A DNA stretch of 64,000 nt from NCBI RefSeq assembly GCF_000315485.1, contig NZ_JH992941.1:62001-126000 (forward strand), written 5' to 3'. Each line of letters begins with the position of its first letter. Position 1 is the first letter of the stretch. Under the pieces are notes generated by a model. The model saw only the letters and a list, made by a program, of their open reading frames with translations. It did no database searches and was not told the origin of the DNA. The stretch is from Bacteroides oleiciplenus YIT 12058. Lineage in GTDB: Bacteria > Bacteroidota > Bacteroidia > Bacteroidales > Bacteroidaceae. Of the stretch, positions 35,782 to 46,019 are shown piece after piece. A program made the translations under genes and the position numbers.

Positions 35782-37266
35782 CTAATTTAATAAGTCTGTC
35801 CCTTCAAATTTCACTTTATAAGGACATTGAACATCATCTATCTCGTCTTCGTTCCAAGCATGAGACATATATTGTTCAGGAGCTCCCATCACTACAAAAA
35901 AGAGTTTATTAGTCCCTTCCAAAATTGTATAAAATACTGTACTCTCTTTGTCTTTATTCATCGGAGTATATTGAGCTACACCATTGACGACAGCCACCAA
36001 TCCGTACCTCCATCCAGCAGCAACATTATTTCTGTTATAATTAGTAACAACACCGACTTTTTCGCCATCTGCATTAACAATAGTTCCCGGATCTTCCGAT
36101 GCCAAACTACTGCCTGTGTCCAATCCTACAAAATCAACCTTAACAGTGCTGCCCGCCTCCCGAACATCTAATGATATAACATTAAATCCCGTACTCCCCG
36201 GACAACTGGAATAACCTACTTGATAATATCCACCACTAATATATAGTTTGGTAGAATATTTTTTTGCGCTCTCAGTAACATATTTGCGCACAATATCAAT
36301 GTCATAAGTAGCCATTCGTGTAGCATAGTCATAGAGTACTTCATAAAGAGCGGTCACCTTACCATCGCAATACAACCGCTGATAAGTCATAAGCGGATCT
36401 TCAGGAAATCTCGATAATTTCCATATCTCTCCTACTACACTAACACCATGTTTCTGTGCCCAGTAATAAGGTAACCAGTAACTGGCATAACGCATCCATT
36501 CGTGATTGAAATGACGGTGGTAGTTGGCTTTCCAAACATCCACATGATATCCAAATAGTTCCTGAGGATAAGTTTGAAGAGATTGCCATTGCGCACACTG
36601 TTCCCAAAAAACATTGCCTCCTTCACCATTCGGTCCAAAGCCATAACGAAAACCTTGATGAAAGTCTTTGGCAGCTCCATTCAACAGCTTGTCACAATAC
36701 ACTTGATATTGGAAACTATGCCCTATTTCATGTGCAATCGTAGAGCCTACCGGTTTGCAAGTACTCGGATTTACCCATAAAGCACCGATTACATCGTCAT
36801 AACCAGAACCTGTAGCCAACCACTCCTCTTGATAAAGCAAATAAATTTGCATCTTGTACCGATCCAAATAAGATTTACCCTGCCCTACTTCGGCAAACTT
36901 CAACGTCTCAATATTCGTCTGATAAAATTGTTCAGCTTTTGCCAGTAGGTCATCTACATCAACCCGCATAGACTCCGAAACACTTTTAGCATTAGGTTTT
37001 TTTCCGAATCCTGCTTCCCAGAACACAATAAAATGTTCACTCTGCTGATAGCGATAGAAGGACCATTTAGCATCCTTCGAAAACATATCCATTGTTGCAA
37101 ACTCTGAGGGTTTGTAATATTTCTCATAGTCTGATATGTCTGAAGGTTTAAGTACATCGGGCTGCTTAACTCCTTCAGGGTCATCCTGACAACTCAAAAA
37201 AAACAAAGCAGCAACAATAAACATGAAGCCAATCATCCCGTTATTATAGTTTCTTCTTCTATTCAT
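35782..37266 (-). CDS. HExxH lipoprotein (DUF6055-like), copy 1
   Basis: A 494-residue lipoprotein (lipobox FFLSC). The zinc-type motif STIAHEIGHSFQYQ places His179-Glu180-His183, followed by GNVFWEQCAQWQSLQ as in the paralogue downstream. The two copies share the flanking YxxDGxIGALW-type segment (YDDVIGALWVNPST here). The ATG at 37266 is chosen because it starts directly before the lipoprotein signal; earlier codons in frame would add 30 residues. It would sit on the outer face of the cell. Function as a metallopeptidase is inferred from the motif. Confidence 0.77.
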   Translation of the reverse strand: MNRRRNYNNGMIGFMFIVAALFFLSCQDDPEGVKQPDVLKPSDISDYEKYYKPSEFATMDMFSKDAKWSFYRYQQSEHFIVFWEAGFGKKPNAKSVSESMRVDVDDLLAKAEQFYQTNIETLKFAEVGQGKSYLDRYKMQIYLLYQEEWLATGSGYDDVIGALWVNPSTCKPVGSTIAHEIGHSFQYQVYCDKLLNGAAKDFHQGFRYGFGPNGEGGNVFWEQCAQWQSLQTYPQELFGYHVDVWKANYHRHFNHEWMRYASYWLPYYWAQKHGVSVVGEIWKLSRFPEDPLMTYQRLYCDGKVTALYEVLYDYATRMATYDIDIVRKYVTESAKKYSTKLYISGGYYQVGYSSCPGSTGFNVISLDVREAGSTVKVDFVGLDTGSSLASEDPGTIVNADGEKVGVVTNYNRNNVAAGWRYGLVAVVNGVAQYTPMNKDKESTVFYTILEGTNKLFFVVMGAPEQYMSHAWNEDEIDDVQCPYKVKFEGTDLLN

Positions 37267-37302
37267 GGAAATATATATTATACAATTGCTTTCTGAATGA
37301 AA

Positions 37303-37345
37303 AATGAGGATCCCTACTTTATAATATAGAGATCCCCACCTCATT
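37303..37345 (-). terminator. Weak stem-loop between DUF4859-like and HExxH lipoprotein genes
   Basis: AATGAGG (37303-37309) pairs with CCTCATT (37339-37345), and on the minus strand a short T-run follows (AAAA at 37301-37304 on plus). It is imperfect inside. It may attenuate rather than end transcription. Confidence 0.4.
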
Positions 37346-37382
37346 CTGAATAACAAAAGAATATCATTCTTTATTCATAAGT

Positions 37383-38369
37383 TTATTCCATTGTAATACT
37401 AATTACAAAACGCAATAGATTTGCCTTATTTGTTTTGTCGCGGAAACCAATGCTGATAGTATATTTATCACCTGCAACCGGTGTAGCTGAACGACCAATG
37501 TTCAAAGCTTCATCACTTATGCTACATTCTGCGAAAAGAGAATACCCTGCCACTCCCCAATTGGTAACCGTACCGTCTTTCATCATCCAATAGCCGGGAG
37601 CATTTGCTGTATATGAGCTTTCTTCATCCCATTTCAAGGATTCAAGGTTAACAGAATACATATGAATATCACCTTTTCCGTCACCATCAAGCCCTTCACA
37701 GAATTCTGCAACAGTCATCCCAAAACGTTCCTGTATCTTGTCTGCATAATCATTAAATTCAATAGAAGCAGCCGAATACTCGCCATCCGGAATATTGATA
37801 GATACTTCAATCGGGACGTCTATAATTACAATTTCACTGAGAATACGTACATATTGATCGAAGTCAGTTCCATTGATTGCAAACCCTACATTAATACTAA
37901 GTGTCGAACCTGCCACAACATTTTCCAATGCATTTATCATGATTGTTTTGTCCGAAGTATTTAGCTCTACGGTAAAATTGGCATCAGCTTGGCTGGAGAT
38001 ATTGCCCATCACATCAAAATACCATCCTGCTGTTCCCTTGTTCGGAACCGTTCTATCCCAAGTATTACGGGCGGCATTTATACTACGAAACACTACTTTA
38101 CCGCTTGATATTCCGGCAATGGTTTCATCTACCGTCATCCCCAATTTCGTTTGAAACAATTCAGCATAATCAGCCAAATTGATGATTTGAGTTTGACCAG
38201 CACCAAATTGTATCTTTTTCGTTACTGTTGCTTCTGCATCAGCACGCAAATAAGGATTTTCATTCTCGCCATACGCATGCTTGCTTGTGGCATCTTCCCA
38301 GTTTTCGCTGCATGCTGTCAAAGAGAGGAGTAATCCTCCCAATAGTACATAAAGTATATTCTTTTTCAT
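37383..38369 (-). CDS. DUF4859-like surface lipoprotein (putative glycan-binding)
   Basis: A 328-residue lipoprotein (lipobox LTACS). After the lipobox there are two homologous halves, one starting TKKIQFGAGQTQIINLADYA and one IPDGEYSAASIEFNDYADKI, each with the turn FQTKLGMTVDE / IQERFGMTVAE. The repeat fits DUF4859, found beside SusD. The position after susD is where SusE/F-like surface glycan-binding proteins lie. No catalytic residue is visible. It likely holds the glycan at the cell surface. Confidence 0.8.
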   Translation of the reverse strand: MKKNILYVLLGGLLLSLTACSENWEDATSKHAYGENENPYLRADAEATVTKKIQFGAGQTQIINLADYAELFQTKLGMTVDETIAGISSGKVVFRSINAARNTWDRTVPNKGTAGWYFDVMGNISSQADANFTVELNTSDKTIMINALENVVAGSTLSINVGFAINGTDFDQYVRILSEIVIIDVPIEVSINIPDGEYSAASIEFNDYADKIQERFGMTVAEFCEGLDGDGKGDIHMYSVNLESLKWDEESSYTANAPGYWMMKDGTVTNWGVAGYSLFAECSISDEALNIGRSATPVAGDKYTISIGFRDKTNKANLLRFVISITME

Positions 38370-38387
38370 TGTTTACATATTTAGCTA

Positions 38388-40058
38388 TTAATACCCGGGA
38401 TTTTGTTTTAAATTCACATTACCTTCCATCGCTTCCTTCGGAATGGGGAAGATATTAAGATGATTATCCGAAACATCCGTCACCCGAGGCTTACAGAACC
38501 ATGATTTACCATTGTATACATTTTGACCATTTGTCATTTTGAAACGAATAAGATCCTGACGACGAACATATTCTCCCACAAATTCCCAAGCACGTTCATC
38601 AAGCAAACCGCCCAATTCAATGTCAGCACCACCTTCTATTTCATTAAAGATCTTTGCAGGATCATTTTTCCCCATTTCATTGCGGTTTTCACGATGCCCA
38701 TACGGATAGTTACTGCCACCTTTAAGTTGCGCTACGGTACGAACAGCCTTTGCTGGATTGGATTTAAAATTACGTGCACGAACTTGTGTTACCAAGTCGG
38801 CAGCATCTTGTTCTGTTTCTCCTTTGTATCCACCCAATCTGAGCAAACATTCGGCTTTTTTCAACAGCACATCGGCATAACGGTAGAAGGGTACATCATC
38901 GTAATTTGTAGCCATATCACCGGGAAGAATCTCATATTTTACTAAACGCCCGCCTTCATATTCGTAACAACCAGGTTGGTCGATACTACGTATTTCTTTG
39001 GTGTAAACTACCTGCACACCATTAGCTATAAGAGGCGTTCCATCCATTGCATATTGAGGCGTATCTACATTCCAACAATCTTTGTAGCGCCCATCCGCAG
39101 CATCATACGAATCAAGAAACTGTGACAATACGTTAGCACCGCTAGTAGCCCATGTATTAAAGCCATAAGTCTTCTTACTGATAACAGCAAGCCACATACT
39201 GGCATAATAGTTACCACCTCCATATTTTTCTGTATAAGGTATTCCAAAGATAATTTCCGGATTACCGGATATATCTTCCTTGAAATTATCCAGATAGTTG
39301 GGAGCCAAAGAATAAAGGCCACTCTCAATAATTTCATTCAGCTCATCGATACACTTACCATACCATGACTTGTCGGAATCATCATTAAACCATGCATTGT
39401 GGTTTATATACATATTGGCAAGTAGCATATTTACGCTATAGTTATTGATACGTCCCATGATCTTCTCATTTCCGCACTTGCCTTTTACATCATTTAGTTC
39501 AGAGATAATAAAATTCCACATTTCCTGAGGGGTAGCTTGTTCTGGCAACCATCCTGCTTCATGGTCAGCCTCCGTGTCCAACGGAACATTACGATATGCA
39601 TCAAACAACATATAGTAATATAGTGCGCGGTATGCTCTAAGTTGTGACACAGTAGTCTCTACTGATTGTACGGCAGGATCGGCTAATAACCGATTACAAG
39701 CGGTAACACCAGCAAAAGCACGTGTCCAAAAAGCGCCAAAATGCCATATCGTAGGATTAAATTCATGCTTGTGCAACGGGATATAAAGGTCACCCCAACC
39801 AATACCGATACGATTCGGAATACACCAAAGGTCGCCTGAAAGCCCTGATATATCAGAATAACTATACCATCCCCAAAGGACATCACGCAAACTATTGTAT
39901 ACAGGAATAAACAAAGCCTGTGCATCTTCGGGAGTAAATTGATAAATGTCGGGAGACATGGTATCATAAATCTTCTCGGTTAAGTCAGTACAACTGTTGA
40001 ACGAGAGTGAACATGCAATAAGTGCAGTTCCAACATATGTTTTTATTTTTGTTTTCAT
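38388..40058 (-). CDS. SusD-like (RagB/SusD) glycan-binding lipoprotein
   Basis: A 556-residue lipoprotein (lipobox FNSCTD). It has the SusD hallmarks: helices rich in TPR-like pairs (QLRAYRALYYYMLFDAYRNV), the RADVLLKKAECLL-type segment (YRYADVLLKKAECLLRLGG) and the C-terminal ending IPKEAMEGNVNLKQNPGY. SusD forms a lid on its SusC partner and delivers oligosaccharide. The ATG at 40058 was taken because the upstream in-frame codons give a second hydrophobic stretch unlike any SusD. Partner SusC ends 14 bp upstream. Confidence 0.95.
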   Translation of the reverse strand: MKTKIKTYVGTALIACSLSFNSCTDLTEKIYDTMSPDIYQFTPEDAQALFIPVYNSLRDVLWGWYSYSDISGLSGDLWCIPNRIGIGWGDLYIPLHKHEFNPTIWHFGAFWTRAFAGVTACNRLLADPAVQSVETTVSQLRAYRALYYYMLFDAYRNVPLDTEADHEAGWLPEQATPQEMWNFIISELNDVKGKCGNEKIMGRINNYSVNMLLANMYINHNAWFNDDSDKSWYGKCIDELNEIIESGLYSLAPNYLDNFKEDISGNPEIIFGIPYTEKYGGGNYYASMWLAVISKKTYGFNTWATSGANVLSQFLDSYDAADGRYKDCWNVDTPQYAMDGTPLIANGVQVVYTKEIRSIDQPGCYEYEGGRLVKYEILPGDMATNYDDVPFYRYADVLLKKAECLLRLGGYKGETEQDAADLVTQVRARNFKSNPAKAVRTVAQLKGGSNYPYGHRENRNEMGKNDPAKIFNEIEGGADIELGGLLDERAWEFVGEYVRRQDLIRFKMTNGQNVYNGKSWFCKPRVTDVSDNHLNIFPIPKEAMEGNVNLKQNPGY

Positions 40059-40071
40059 ATTTAGTATTATT

Positions 40072-43000
40072 TTAGAATCCAATGTTAACACCAAAAGTAA
40101 AAGAACGAGTAGTAGGATAAGTATCGCGATATTCAATACCAGGAGCCTGTACATTGTTAATGTCAAGTTCCGGATCTAAACCCGAGTAACCGGTTATACA
40201 GAACAAATTATTACCCGATACATATACGCGAAGACTCTTCATGTATTTGTTATTGCGTATCGGAAGAGTGTAACCAATAGTCAGGTTACTCAATTTAACA
40301 AAATCGCCATCTTCCAGATAATAACTTACCACTGCCTGCTTTTGTGCTCTCGACAAAGTATATTCTCCACCATAAGGAGCATTGAGCACACTCTTGAGTT
40401 TATTCAGGAACACTGCGTTATTCTCATAGAAAGCGCGTGGAGAGTTGAGTATCTTAAAGAAAAACTGCCCGGTGAACTGTGCAGACAAATCGAAGTTTTT
40501 GTAACGCAACTGATTACTCCAACCTGCAAATAGCTGTGGCATACCTGTTCCCATGTCCTGGCGATAGCTTTCGTCAGCCAACATAGCATCGCTCATTTCT
40601 TCTATTTCTCCGGTATTGGGATTTTCAACTAGGAATACTCCACGTTCTGCAACGCCCACCGATTTAATCATATAAAAATGACCTAACTCTTTTCCTACTT
40701 CCATGTAGTGTGTTCCTTGAGATATAGGGGCATCCAATCCTCCTGTAATACGGAAGTTTGCTGTTTCGTAAAGATCATTCGAAAGACTTACCAATTTATT
40801 CTTGTTATGTGAAGCGGTCAATGTTGTCTTCCATTCAAAGTCTTTTGTACGCACCGGAACAGCATTGATGGCTATTTCAATACCTGTATTGCGCATTTTA
40901 CCTACATTGGCCAACGTTTGATTATACAAGTTAGGCGGTACCGGAACAGTATAATTCCACAACATATCTGTTGTATTCTTCTGATAAACATCAATTGAAC
41001 CGCCTAATCGATCATTCAGCGTACTGAAATCAAGACCAATATTATATTCAGTTGATTTCTCCCATTTCAAATCCGGGTTAGGATTTGAAGTTGCTATCAG
41101 ACCAGGTTTCCATTCTCCCTTATCATAGAAATACTCGCTACCAAAGCTATATTTCAGTAACGAAAGATAGTTATCATTAGGAATAACACCCGTAGTACCC
41201 ATACCGGCACGCAGTTTTAAATTATTGAGCCAGGTAATATCCTTCATAAATTCTTCTTTACTGATAGTCCAACCCAAAGATATTGACGGGAATGTTCCCC
41301 ATTTATGATTGGTACCGAAGCGGGAAGAACCTTCGCGGCGAATACTGGCAAGAATATTGTACTTATCGGCAAATCCATAACTTATACGCCCGAAGAAACC
41401 TATCAATTTATTGTCATTTTTATAACTGCCCATACCTGCTTTACCATCCTTCAAGTAAGCACCTAAACCCAGATTATTGTATTGGAAGAAATCGTTGGGA
41501 AAATCGGTATTATTGGCATTGAAACCTGAGTTCTGCGTGTATTGGTAACTATAACCTGCCAATGCATCAAAACGGTGCTGACCAATCGTCATTTGATAGT
41601 TTGAAGTAAATTCTAATTCGTTAGTATAACTGGTAGCATACGATTGGTACGCATAACCTGTATGTCCGGAACTGCGTTGATCTGGATAATCAGCAGTATA
41701 ATAACCTTTATCATGTGCGCCCCAAGTACGACGTGAAGCCCGAAGGTTATTTTGCCAACCCTTGATAGGCTCAAATGTCAATGTACCTGTCATACGAGTC
41801 CAATCGGTTTTGTAATCACCTATACGTTCTTCGTTCATAGCCAACGGATTGGAATACTCACTACGGCCAAAGTTCTCGTACCAGTTACCGTCTACATCTT
41901 TAATAGGCTCAGTAGGGTTATGGATAATAGCCTGACGATATTGGTAAGTAGCGTTATTGGCACTGTTGGTATGCTCTCCTTTTAACAGGTTTATACTTAC
42001 TTTCAACATATCGTCCAAGAACCAATGTGTCAAGTTCATGTTCAGCGTAAGGTCTTTGCTGTAAGTATTCAGAATCACACCTTGGTCATCACGATAGGTT
42101 ACATCGGCAGAATAAGTCGTTTTCTGCGTACCCCCGCGAACACTGAGGTTATGATTATGAGAGAAACTGGTACGTGTAATGGCATCCAACCAGTCGGTAT
42201 CATAACCTTCGTCTGTAAAGTCGGTATAACCCTTACGGATCTCTTCGGGCCCCATAAAGTCATGCTTTTTACCGAATTGAGACAATGACATGTAACCAGA
42301 ATAGTTGATAGAAGTTTTCTGTTCACGTTTTCCATCAACTGTAGTAATAAGGATTACACCATTGGCACCACGTGTACCGTAGATAGCGGCTGCAGAAGCA
42401 TCTTTCAAGACATCTACTGATGCAATGTTCTCGGGAGACACTGTACTCATATCACCAGGAATACCATCAATCAACACCAACGGGCTATTGCTACCAGTTA
42501 GCGTAATGACACCACGCAAACGAATACTTGATCCGGAGTTCGGATCACCACTACCTTTCGATATAACAAGACCGGCCACTTTACCTTTAATCAAGTCAGC
42601 TGCATCACTCACTTTACCTTGAATAAAGTCATCTTTTTTCACGCTGCTAATGGCGCTCGTTACATCCCCTTTCTTTTGCGTTCCATAACCGATAACTACA
42701 ACTTCATCCAACAATTCGGTATCATCAGCCAAAGTAACATTGACCTTCCGTTGAGAACCTACTGCTATTTCCTGGCTCTTATAACCAATGTAAGAAATTA
42801 GCAAAACAGAGTTTGCTCCTTTCACTTTCAGTGTATACTCACCATCGATATTAGTGATAACACCGTTCGATGTTCCTTTTTCAAGAATATTGGCACCGAT
42901 AACAGGTTCACCACTCTTGTCTTTTACTACACCGGTAATTATAACAGTCTGTTGCTGCACCATCTCGGTTGTCATTGATGCTATCGTTCCCGGAGTTGCA

Positions 43001-43098
43001 AATACCGGACTAATACCGATACCTGCCGCAAGGAAAAGACAAGCTGTCGCCTTGAGTAAAGCTTTGCTTACCAAAGGCTGGTTTTCATGTGTTTTCAT
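40072..43098 (-). CDS. SusC/RagA-type TonB-dependent receptor
   Basis: A 1008-residue outer-membrane transporter with a signal peptide ending PVFAT. A carboxypeptidase-like beta-sandwich domain follows (ITGVVKDKSGEPVIGANIL), then the TonB box-like EVVVIGYGTQKKGDV. The plug contains LRGVITLTGSNSPLVLIDGI and DVLKDASAAAIYGTRGANGV, and a 22-strand barrel ends TFGVNIGF. It imports oligosaccharide together with the SusD encoded next to it. It and SusD are 14 bp apart and surely co-transcribed with the GH127 gene upstream. Confidence 0.97.
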   Translation of the reverse strand: MKTHENQPLVSKALLKATACLFLAAGIGISPVFATPGTIASMTTEMVQQQTVIITGVVKDKSGEPVIGANILEKGTSNGVITNIDGEYTLKVKGANSVLLISYIGYKSQEIAVGSQRKVNVTLADDTELLDEVVVIGYGTQKKGDVTSAISSVKKDDFIQGKVSDAADLIKGKVAGLVISKGSGDPNSGSSIRLRGVITLTGSNSPLVLIDGIPGDMSTVSPENIASVDVLKDASAAAIYGTRGANGVILITTVDGKREQKTSINYSGYMSLSQFGKKHDFMGPEEIRKGYTDFTDEGYDTDWLDAITRTSFSHNHNLSVRGGTQKTTYSADVTYRDDQGVILNTYSKDLTLNMNLTHWFLDDMLKVSINLLKGEHTNSANNATYQYRQAIIHNPTEPIKDVDGNWYENFGRSEYSNPLAMNEERIGDYKTDWTRMTGTLTFEPIKGWQNNLRASRRTWGAHDKGYYTADYPDQRSSGHTGYAYQSYATSYTNELEFTSNYQMTIGQHRFDALAGYSYQYTQNSGFNANNTDFPNDFFQYNNLGLGAYLKDGKAGMGSYKNDNKLIGFFGRISYGFADKYNILASIRREGSSRFGTNHKWGTFPSISLGWTISKEEFMKDITWLNNLKLRAGMGTTGVIPNDNYLSLLKYSFGSEYFYDKGEWKPGLIATSNPNPDLKWEKSTEYNIGLDFSTLNDRLGGSIDVYQKNTTDMLWNYTVPVPPNLYNQTLANVGKMRNTGIEIAINAVPVRTKDFEWKTTLTASHNKNKLVSLSNDLYETANFRITGGLDAPISQGTHYMEVGKELGHFYMIKSVGVAERGVFLVENPNTGEIEEMSDAMLADESYRQDMGTGMPQLFAGWSNQLRYKNFDLSAQFTGQFFFKILNSPRAFYENNAVFLNKLKSVLNAPYGGEYTLSRAQKQAVVSYYLEDGDFVKLSNLTIGYTLPIRNNKYMKSLRVYVSGNNLFCITGYSGLDPELDINNVQAPGIEYRDTYPTTRSFTFGVNIGF

Positions 43099-43172
43099 AT
43101 TACATCTTTAATTAAAAGGTTAATATTCAATATACAAGTTACAAATTTCTAATTTTTTAAAAAGAGATTAAT

Positions 43173-45608
43173 TTAGTTTACTTTCCATTCAATCACCCCG
43201 CCCGAAGCACCTTTCTGCAACTGAGCGGCAATTTTTAATCCTGTCGTTTTTACCGGTTTAAAATCAAGGCTATTATAGCAGTCCTTCTTCACCACATACT
43301 CATTCAACGCCTCTACTTCTTTCCAATTTTTACCATCTTTATAGTAGAGTTTCCAGCTTTCCGGCACACGGAAGTTTCCATCATAATGATCGAAGTCCAG
43401 CCAATAAACCTGTACGTTTGAAACGGTGTAAGGCTGATCGAATTGGTAAGCCAGAGTTTCCTGTGTTCCGTTTCTCAACCACCAATAGTGGTAAGGCTTA
43501 GAAATATCCGACGAACGTTTCGGTTCCCATTGGTCATTCACACCCCATGCCCAGCTTTCTACAGAGGCTGATTCAGGAGCATCTTTCTGGATAGGAGCCT
43601 GTATCATCAGAGTCCGTGCCTTGCTGGCAATTGTCGGTTCGGGAATAGGACGGGCATATTCGGCAGCTTCAGGAATCCAAACCGCCATCTGGTCTGCACC
43701 GCGATTATTCCAGGTTGAATAAGGAATGGCTTTAAAAGGAACCTCTTTCACACTACCATCTTTACCCACTTCTTTTGCATTACCGGTCAGCACCACAACA
43801 CCGTTCAACAGATTAGCGTCATAAGCTGCTTCCATTGGAGTGGCATCAGGAATAAACTTGTTGAAAACAGTGCTGTCAGCCTGATCTTTGCCTTCCAGGC
43901 AGAACATGATAGGGCCACGTTCGATAGCCAGTTTGCCACGGTCGTCTTCTACATTATCATTGGCTTTAATACGGCGCACATCCATCGGAAGACTGATTTC
44001 TACTACATCACCCGCTTTCCAGGTACGTGAAATAGTAGCGTAGCCATCATATTGTTTAGCATTTACTTTCTTACCGTTAACAGAGATGCTGTAAGCACCT
44101 GCCTTATCAGTAAATGAATAAAGATCCGTCGGTACGGGAGCATCCTGCGCCCAACCCGGGATACGGAAACGTAAAGCAAATTCCTGCTCTTTCTCAGGAG
44201 TAACTAAGATGGAAACCTTTCCTTCCCAAGGATACTCAGTAGTCTGTTCCAAAGCTACATTATTGCTGTCCGTATTAAGGTCAGCTTTACTCTGGATATA
44301 AAGATTGACATAAATATCATTGCCCTGAGTGGCGTACATATAATAAGGTACGGAAGCCATGAAGCGGGTTACATTACCCGGGCAACAAGCACAACCAAAC
44401 CAATGCTGGCGTTCGTGCTGCCCCATAGATTCGAGCGGATTATCATAGAAGAACTTGTCACCGCTAAGGGAAACACCCGAAATCACACCATTATAAAGTG
44501 CACGTTCCAGTACATCGGCATATTTGGCGTTTCCCGTAGCCAAAAACATGCGGTGATTCCAATAAACATTGGCGATAGCTGCACAAGTTTCGCAATATGC
44601 GGTATGATTGTTCAGTTCATAGTTAGGTCCAAAGCCTTCACCCTGCGGACGGGAACCTATACCTCCGGTAATAAAGAGTTTCTTGCTTGCCATATTCTCC
44701 CAAATACGACTCAGTGCGTTGAAGTAAGCTGTGTCCTGAGTCAGGGCAGCTACATCGGCAACACCCGAATAAAGGTATCCGGCACGCACGGCATGCCCTA
44801 CGATTTCATCTTGCTGCAAAATGGGTTTATGATCCTGACTGTATTCGCTGAGGCGATGACCGTCTGTTCCGCGTCCGGTTTCCTCCACGAAATATTTAGC
44901 CATTTTCAGATATTTCTCGTCACCTGTCACTTTATATAATTTAGCAAGCGCCATTTCAGCGATGGGATGCCCCGAAGGAACATGCTTTTGTCCTTCACCC
45001 GGACCAAATACCTGACAAACAAGGTCGGCGTTTTTGATAGCTACATCGAGCAAGGAGCGTTTACCTGTCGCACGATAGTGAGCAACGGCAGCTTCGTACA
45101 AGTGACCGCTATTATAAAGTTCGTGACTATTGATTTTTTCCCAACGATGCGTTCCCCACCAACCGGAAAGGCGGTAACATTTATTAGTTACGCACGTAGT
45201 GAGATAGCCGTCCGGTTCCTGAGCGGCTGCGATAAGGGAGATGACACTATCCAGATAAGCATCCAGTGCTTTGTCATACTTCACAGCCAGCGAGTAAGAG
45301 GCTCCTTCTATTATCTTATAAGGATCGGTATCGTCAAAAGAGAAATCACCACGGTGTTCGCCTTTCATTAATCCTCCGGCAATGGCAAAGTTATCGAAGC
45401 GCCCGTTCTTCTCACATTCTTTAAATGCGGAAGGTATGGAGACTGTGCGATTGGTTTCAATACGCGGAGTCCAGAAGTTATCGTTCAGGTGAACTTGTGT
45501 AAAAGGGACTTCTTTAATCGGAGCATCAGGCTGAACGTAAAGTTCGCTACAAGCACTCATGCTCAGAAGGGCGATGCTACCGAAAAGGAATTGGATTCGT
45601 TTCTTCAT
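43173..45608 (-). CDS. GH127 beta-L-arabinofuranosidase lipoprotein
   Basis: An 811-residue lipoprotein (lipobox LSMSAC). The (alpha/alpha)6 catalytic core of GH127 has Glu340 and Cys342 in AYCETCAAIANVY, and Cys406, Cys408 and Cys409 in GCACCPGN. This matches the Zn-thiolate active site of HypBA1, which removes beta-1,2-linked arabinofuranose from hydroxyproline glycans. A C-terminal discoidin-like domain of about 130 residues (WWLRNGTQETLAYQFDQPYT) may bind glycan. It is the first gene of the left arm. It is paralogous to the gene at 53115. Confidence 0.92.
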   Translation of the reverse strand: MKKRIQFLFGSIALLSMSACSELYVQPDAPIKEVPFTQVHLNDNFWTPRIETNRTVSIPSAFKECEKNGRFDNFAIAGGLMKGEHRGDFSFDDTDPYKIIEGASYSLAVKYDKALDAYLDSVISLIAAAQEPDGYLTTCVTNKCYRLSGWWGTHRWEKINSHELYNSGHLYEAAVAHYRATGKRSLLDVAIKNADLVCQVFGPGEGQKHVPSGHPIAEMALAKLYKVTGDEKYLKMAKYFVEETGRGTDGHRLSEYSQDHKPILQQDEIVGHAVRAGYLYSGVADVAALTQDTAYFNALSRIWENMASKKLFITGGIGSRPQGEGFGPNYELNNHTAYCETCAAIANVYWNHRMFLATGNAKYADVLERALYNGVISGVSLSGDKFFYDNPLESMGQHERQHWFGCACCPGNVTRFMASVPYYMYATQGNDIYVNLYIQSKADLNTDSNNVALEQTTEYPWEGKVSILVTPEKEQEFALRFRIPGWAQDAPVPTDLYSFTDKAGAYSISVNGKKVNAKQYDGYATISRTWKAGDVVEISLPMDVRRIKANDNVEDDRGKLAIERGPIMFCLEGKDQADSTVFNKFIPDATPMEAAYDANLLNGVVVLTGNAKEVGKDGSVKEVPFKAIPYSTWNNRGADQMAVWIPEAAEYARPIPEPTIASKARTLMIQAPIQKDAPESASVESWAWGVNDQWEPKRSSDISKPYHYWWLRNGTQETLAYQFDQPYTVSNVQVYWLDFDHYDGNFRVPESWKLYYKDGKNWKEVEALNEYVVKKDCYNSLDFKPVKTTGLKIAAQLQKGASGGVIEWKVN

Positions 45609-45814
45609 AATATCATATATGTATTTTTAGTTCGTTACCAAAAGTGTACGGCAAAGGAAAAGGATTTATCTTAAACTGAATAAAACGAAAGTCCATATGA
45701 ATGCCAAAATAGTCGGGTTAGAAAGGTTCTGGAGGATATTTAGATTATTATTTCATTGGTTTGGATTATTCTTTCATGGCTGCAGATATTATACCCGAAC
45801 CGTACCCGGGATGC

Positions 45815-45908
45815 ACTTGCTCCGTACATTCTTCGCTCAGAAGTACCTCTACACGGAGAAAGTACGGAGAAGGTACGGAGCAAGTACGGTACAGGTACGA
45901 CGCAGGGG
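45815..45908. repeat. 11-nt tandem repeats with inverted partner
   Basis: From 45854 the 11-nt units CGGAGAAAGTA, CGGAGAAGGTA, CGGAGCAAGTA, CGGTACAGGTA follow without gap, with a degenerate fifth. ACTTGCTCCGTAC (45815-45827) is the exact complement of 45873-45885. The 11-nt spacing would put sites on one helix face. It lies in the 411-bp gap 45609-46019, which has no gene, between the two divergent arms. Confidence 0.75.
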
Positions 45909-45949
45909 CGTTTCTGATACAGCGCGGAGGCATAGTTTCTCAAGAATAG

Positions 45950-45981
45950 TTTCTTAATCTAATGGAAATCATCTATCTTTG
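45950..45981 (+). promoter_or_regulatory. Promoter of AAA-ATPase gene
   Basis: TATCTTTG (45974-45981) fits the -7 consensus exactly and TTTC (45950-45953) is a near match to -33 at 20 bp. AAAGGAGG at 46001-46008 is the ribosome-binding site, with ATG at 46020. Confidence 0.7.
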
Positions 45982-46019
45982 TCATTCAGAAACATTGCTT
46001 AAAGGAGGAACTGATTGTG

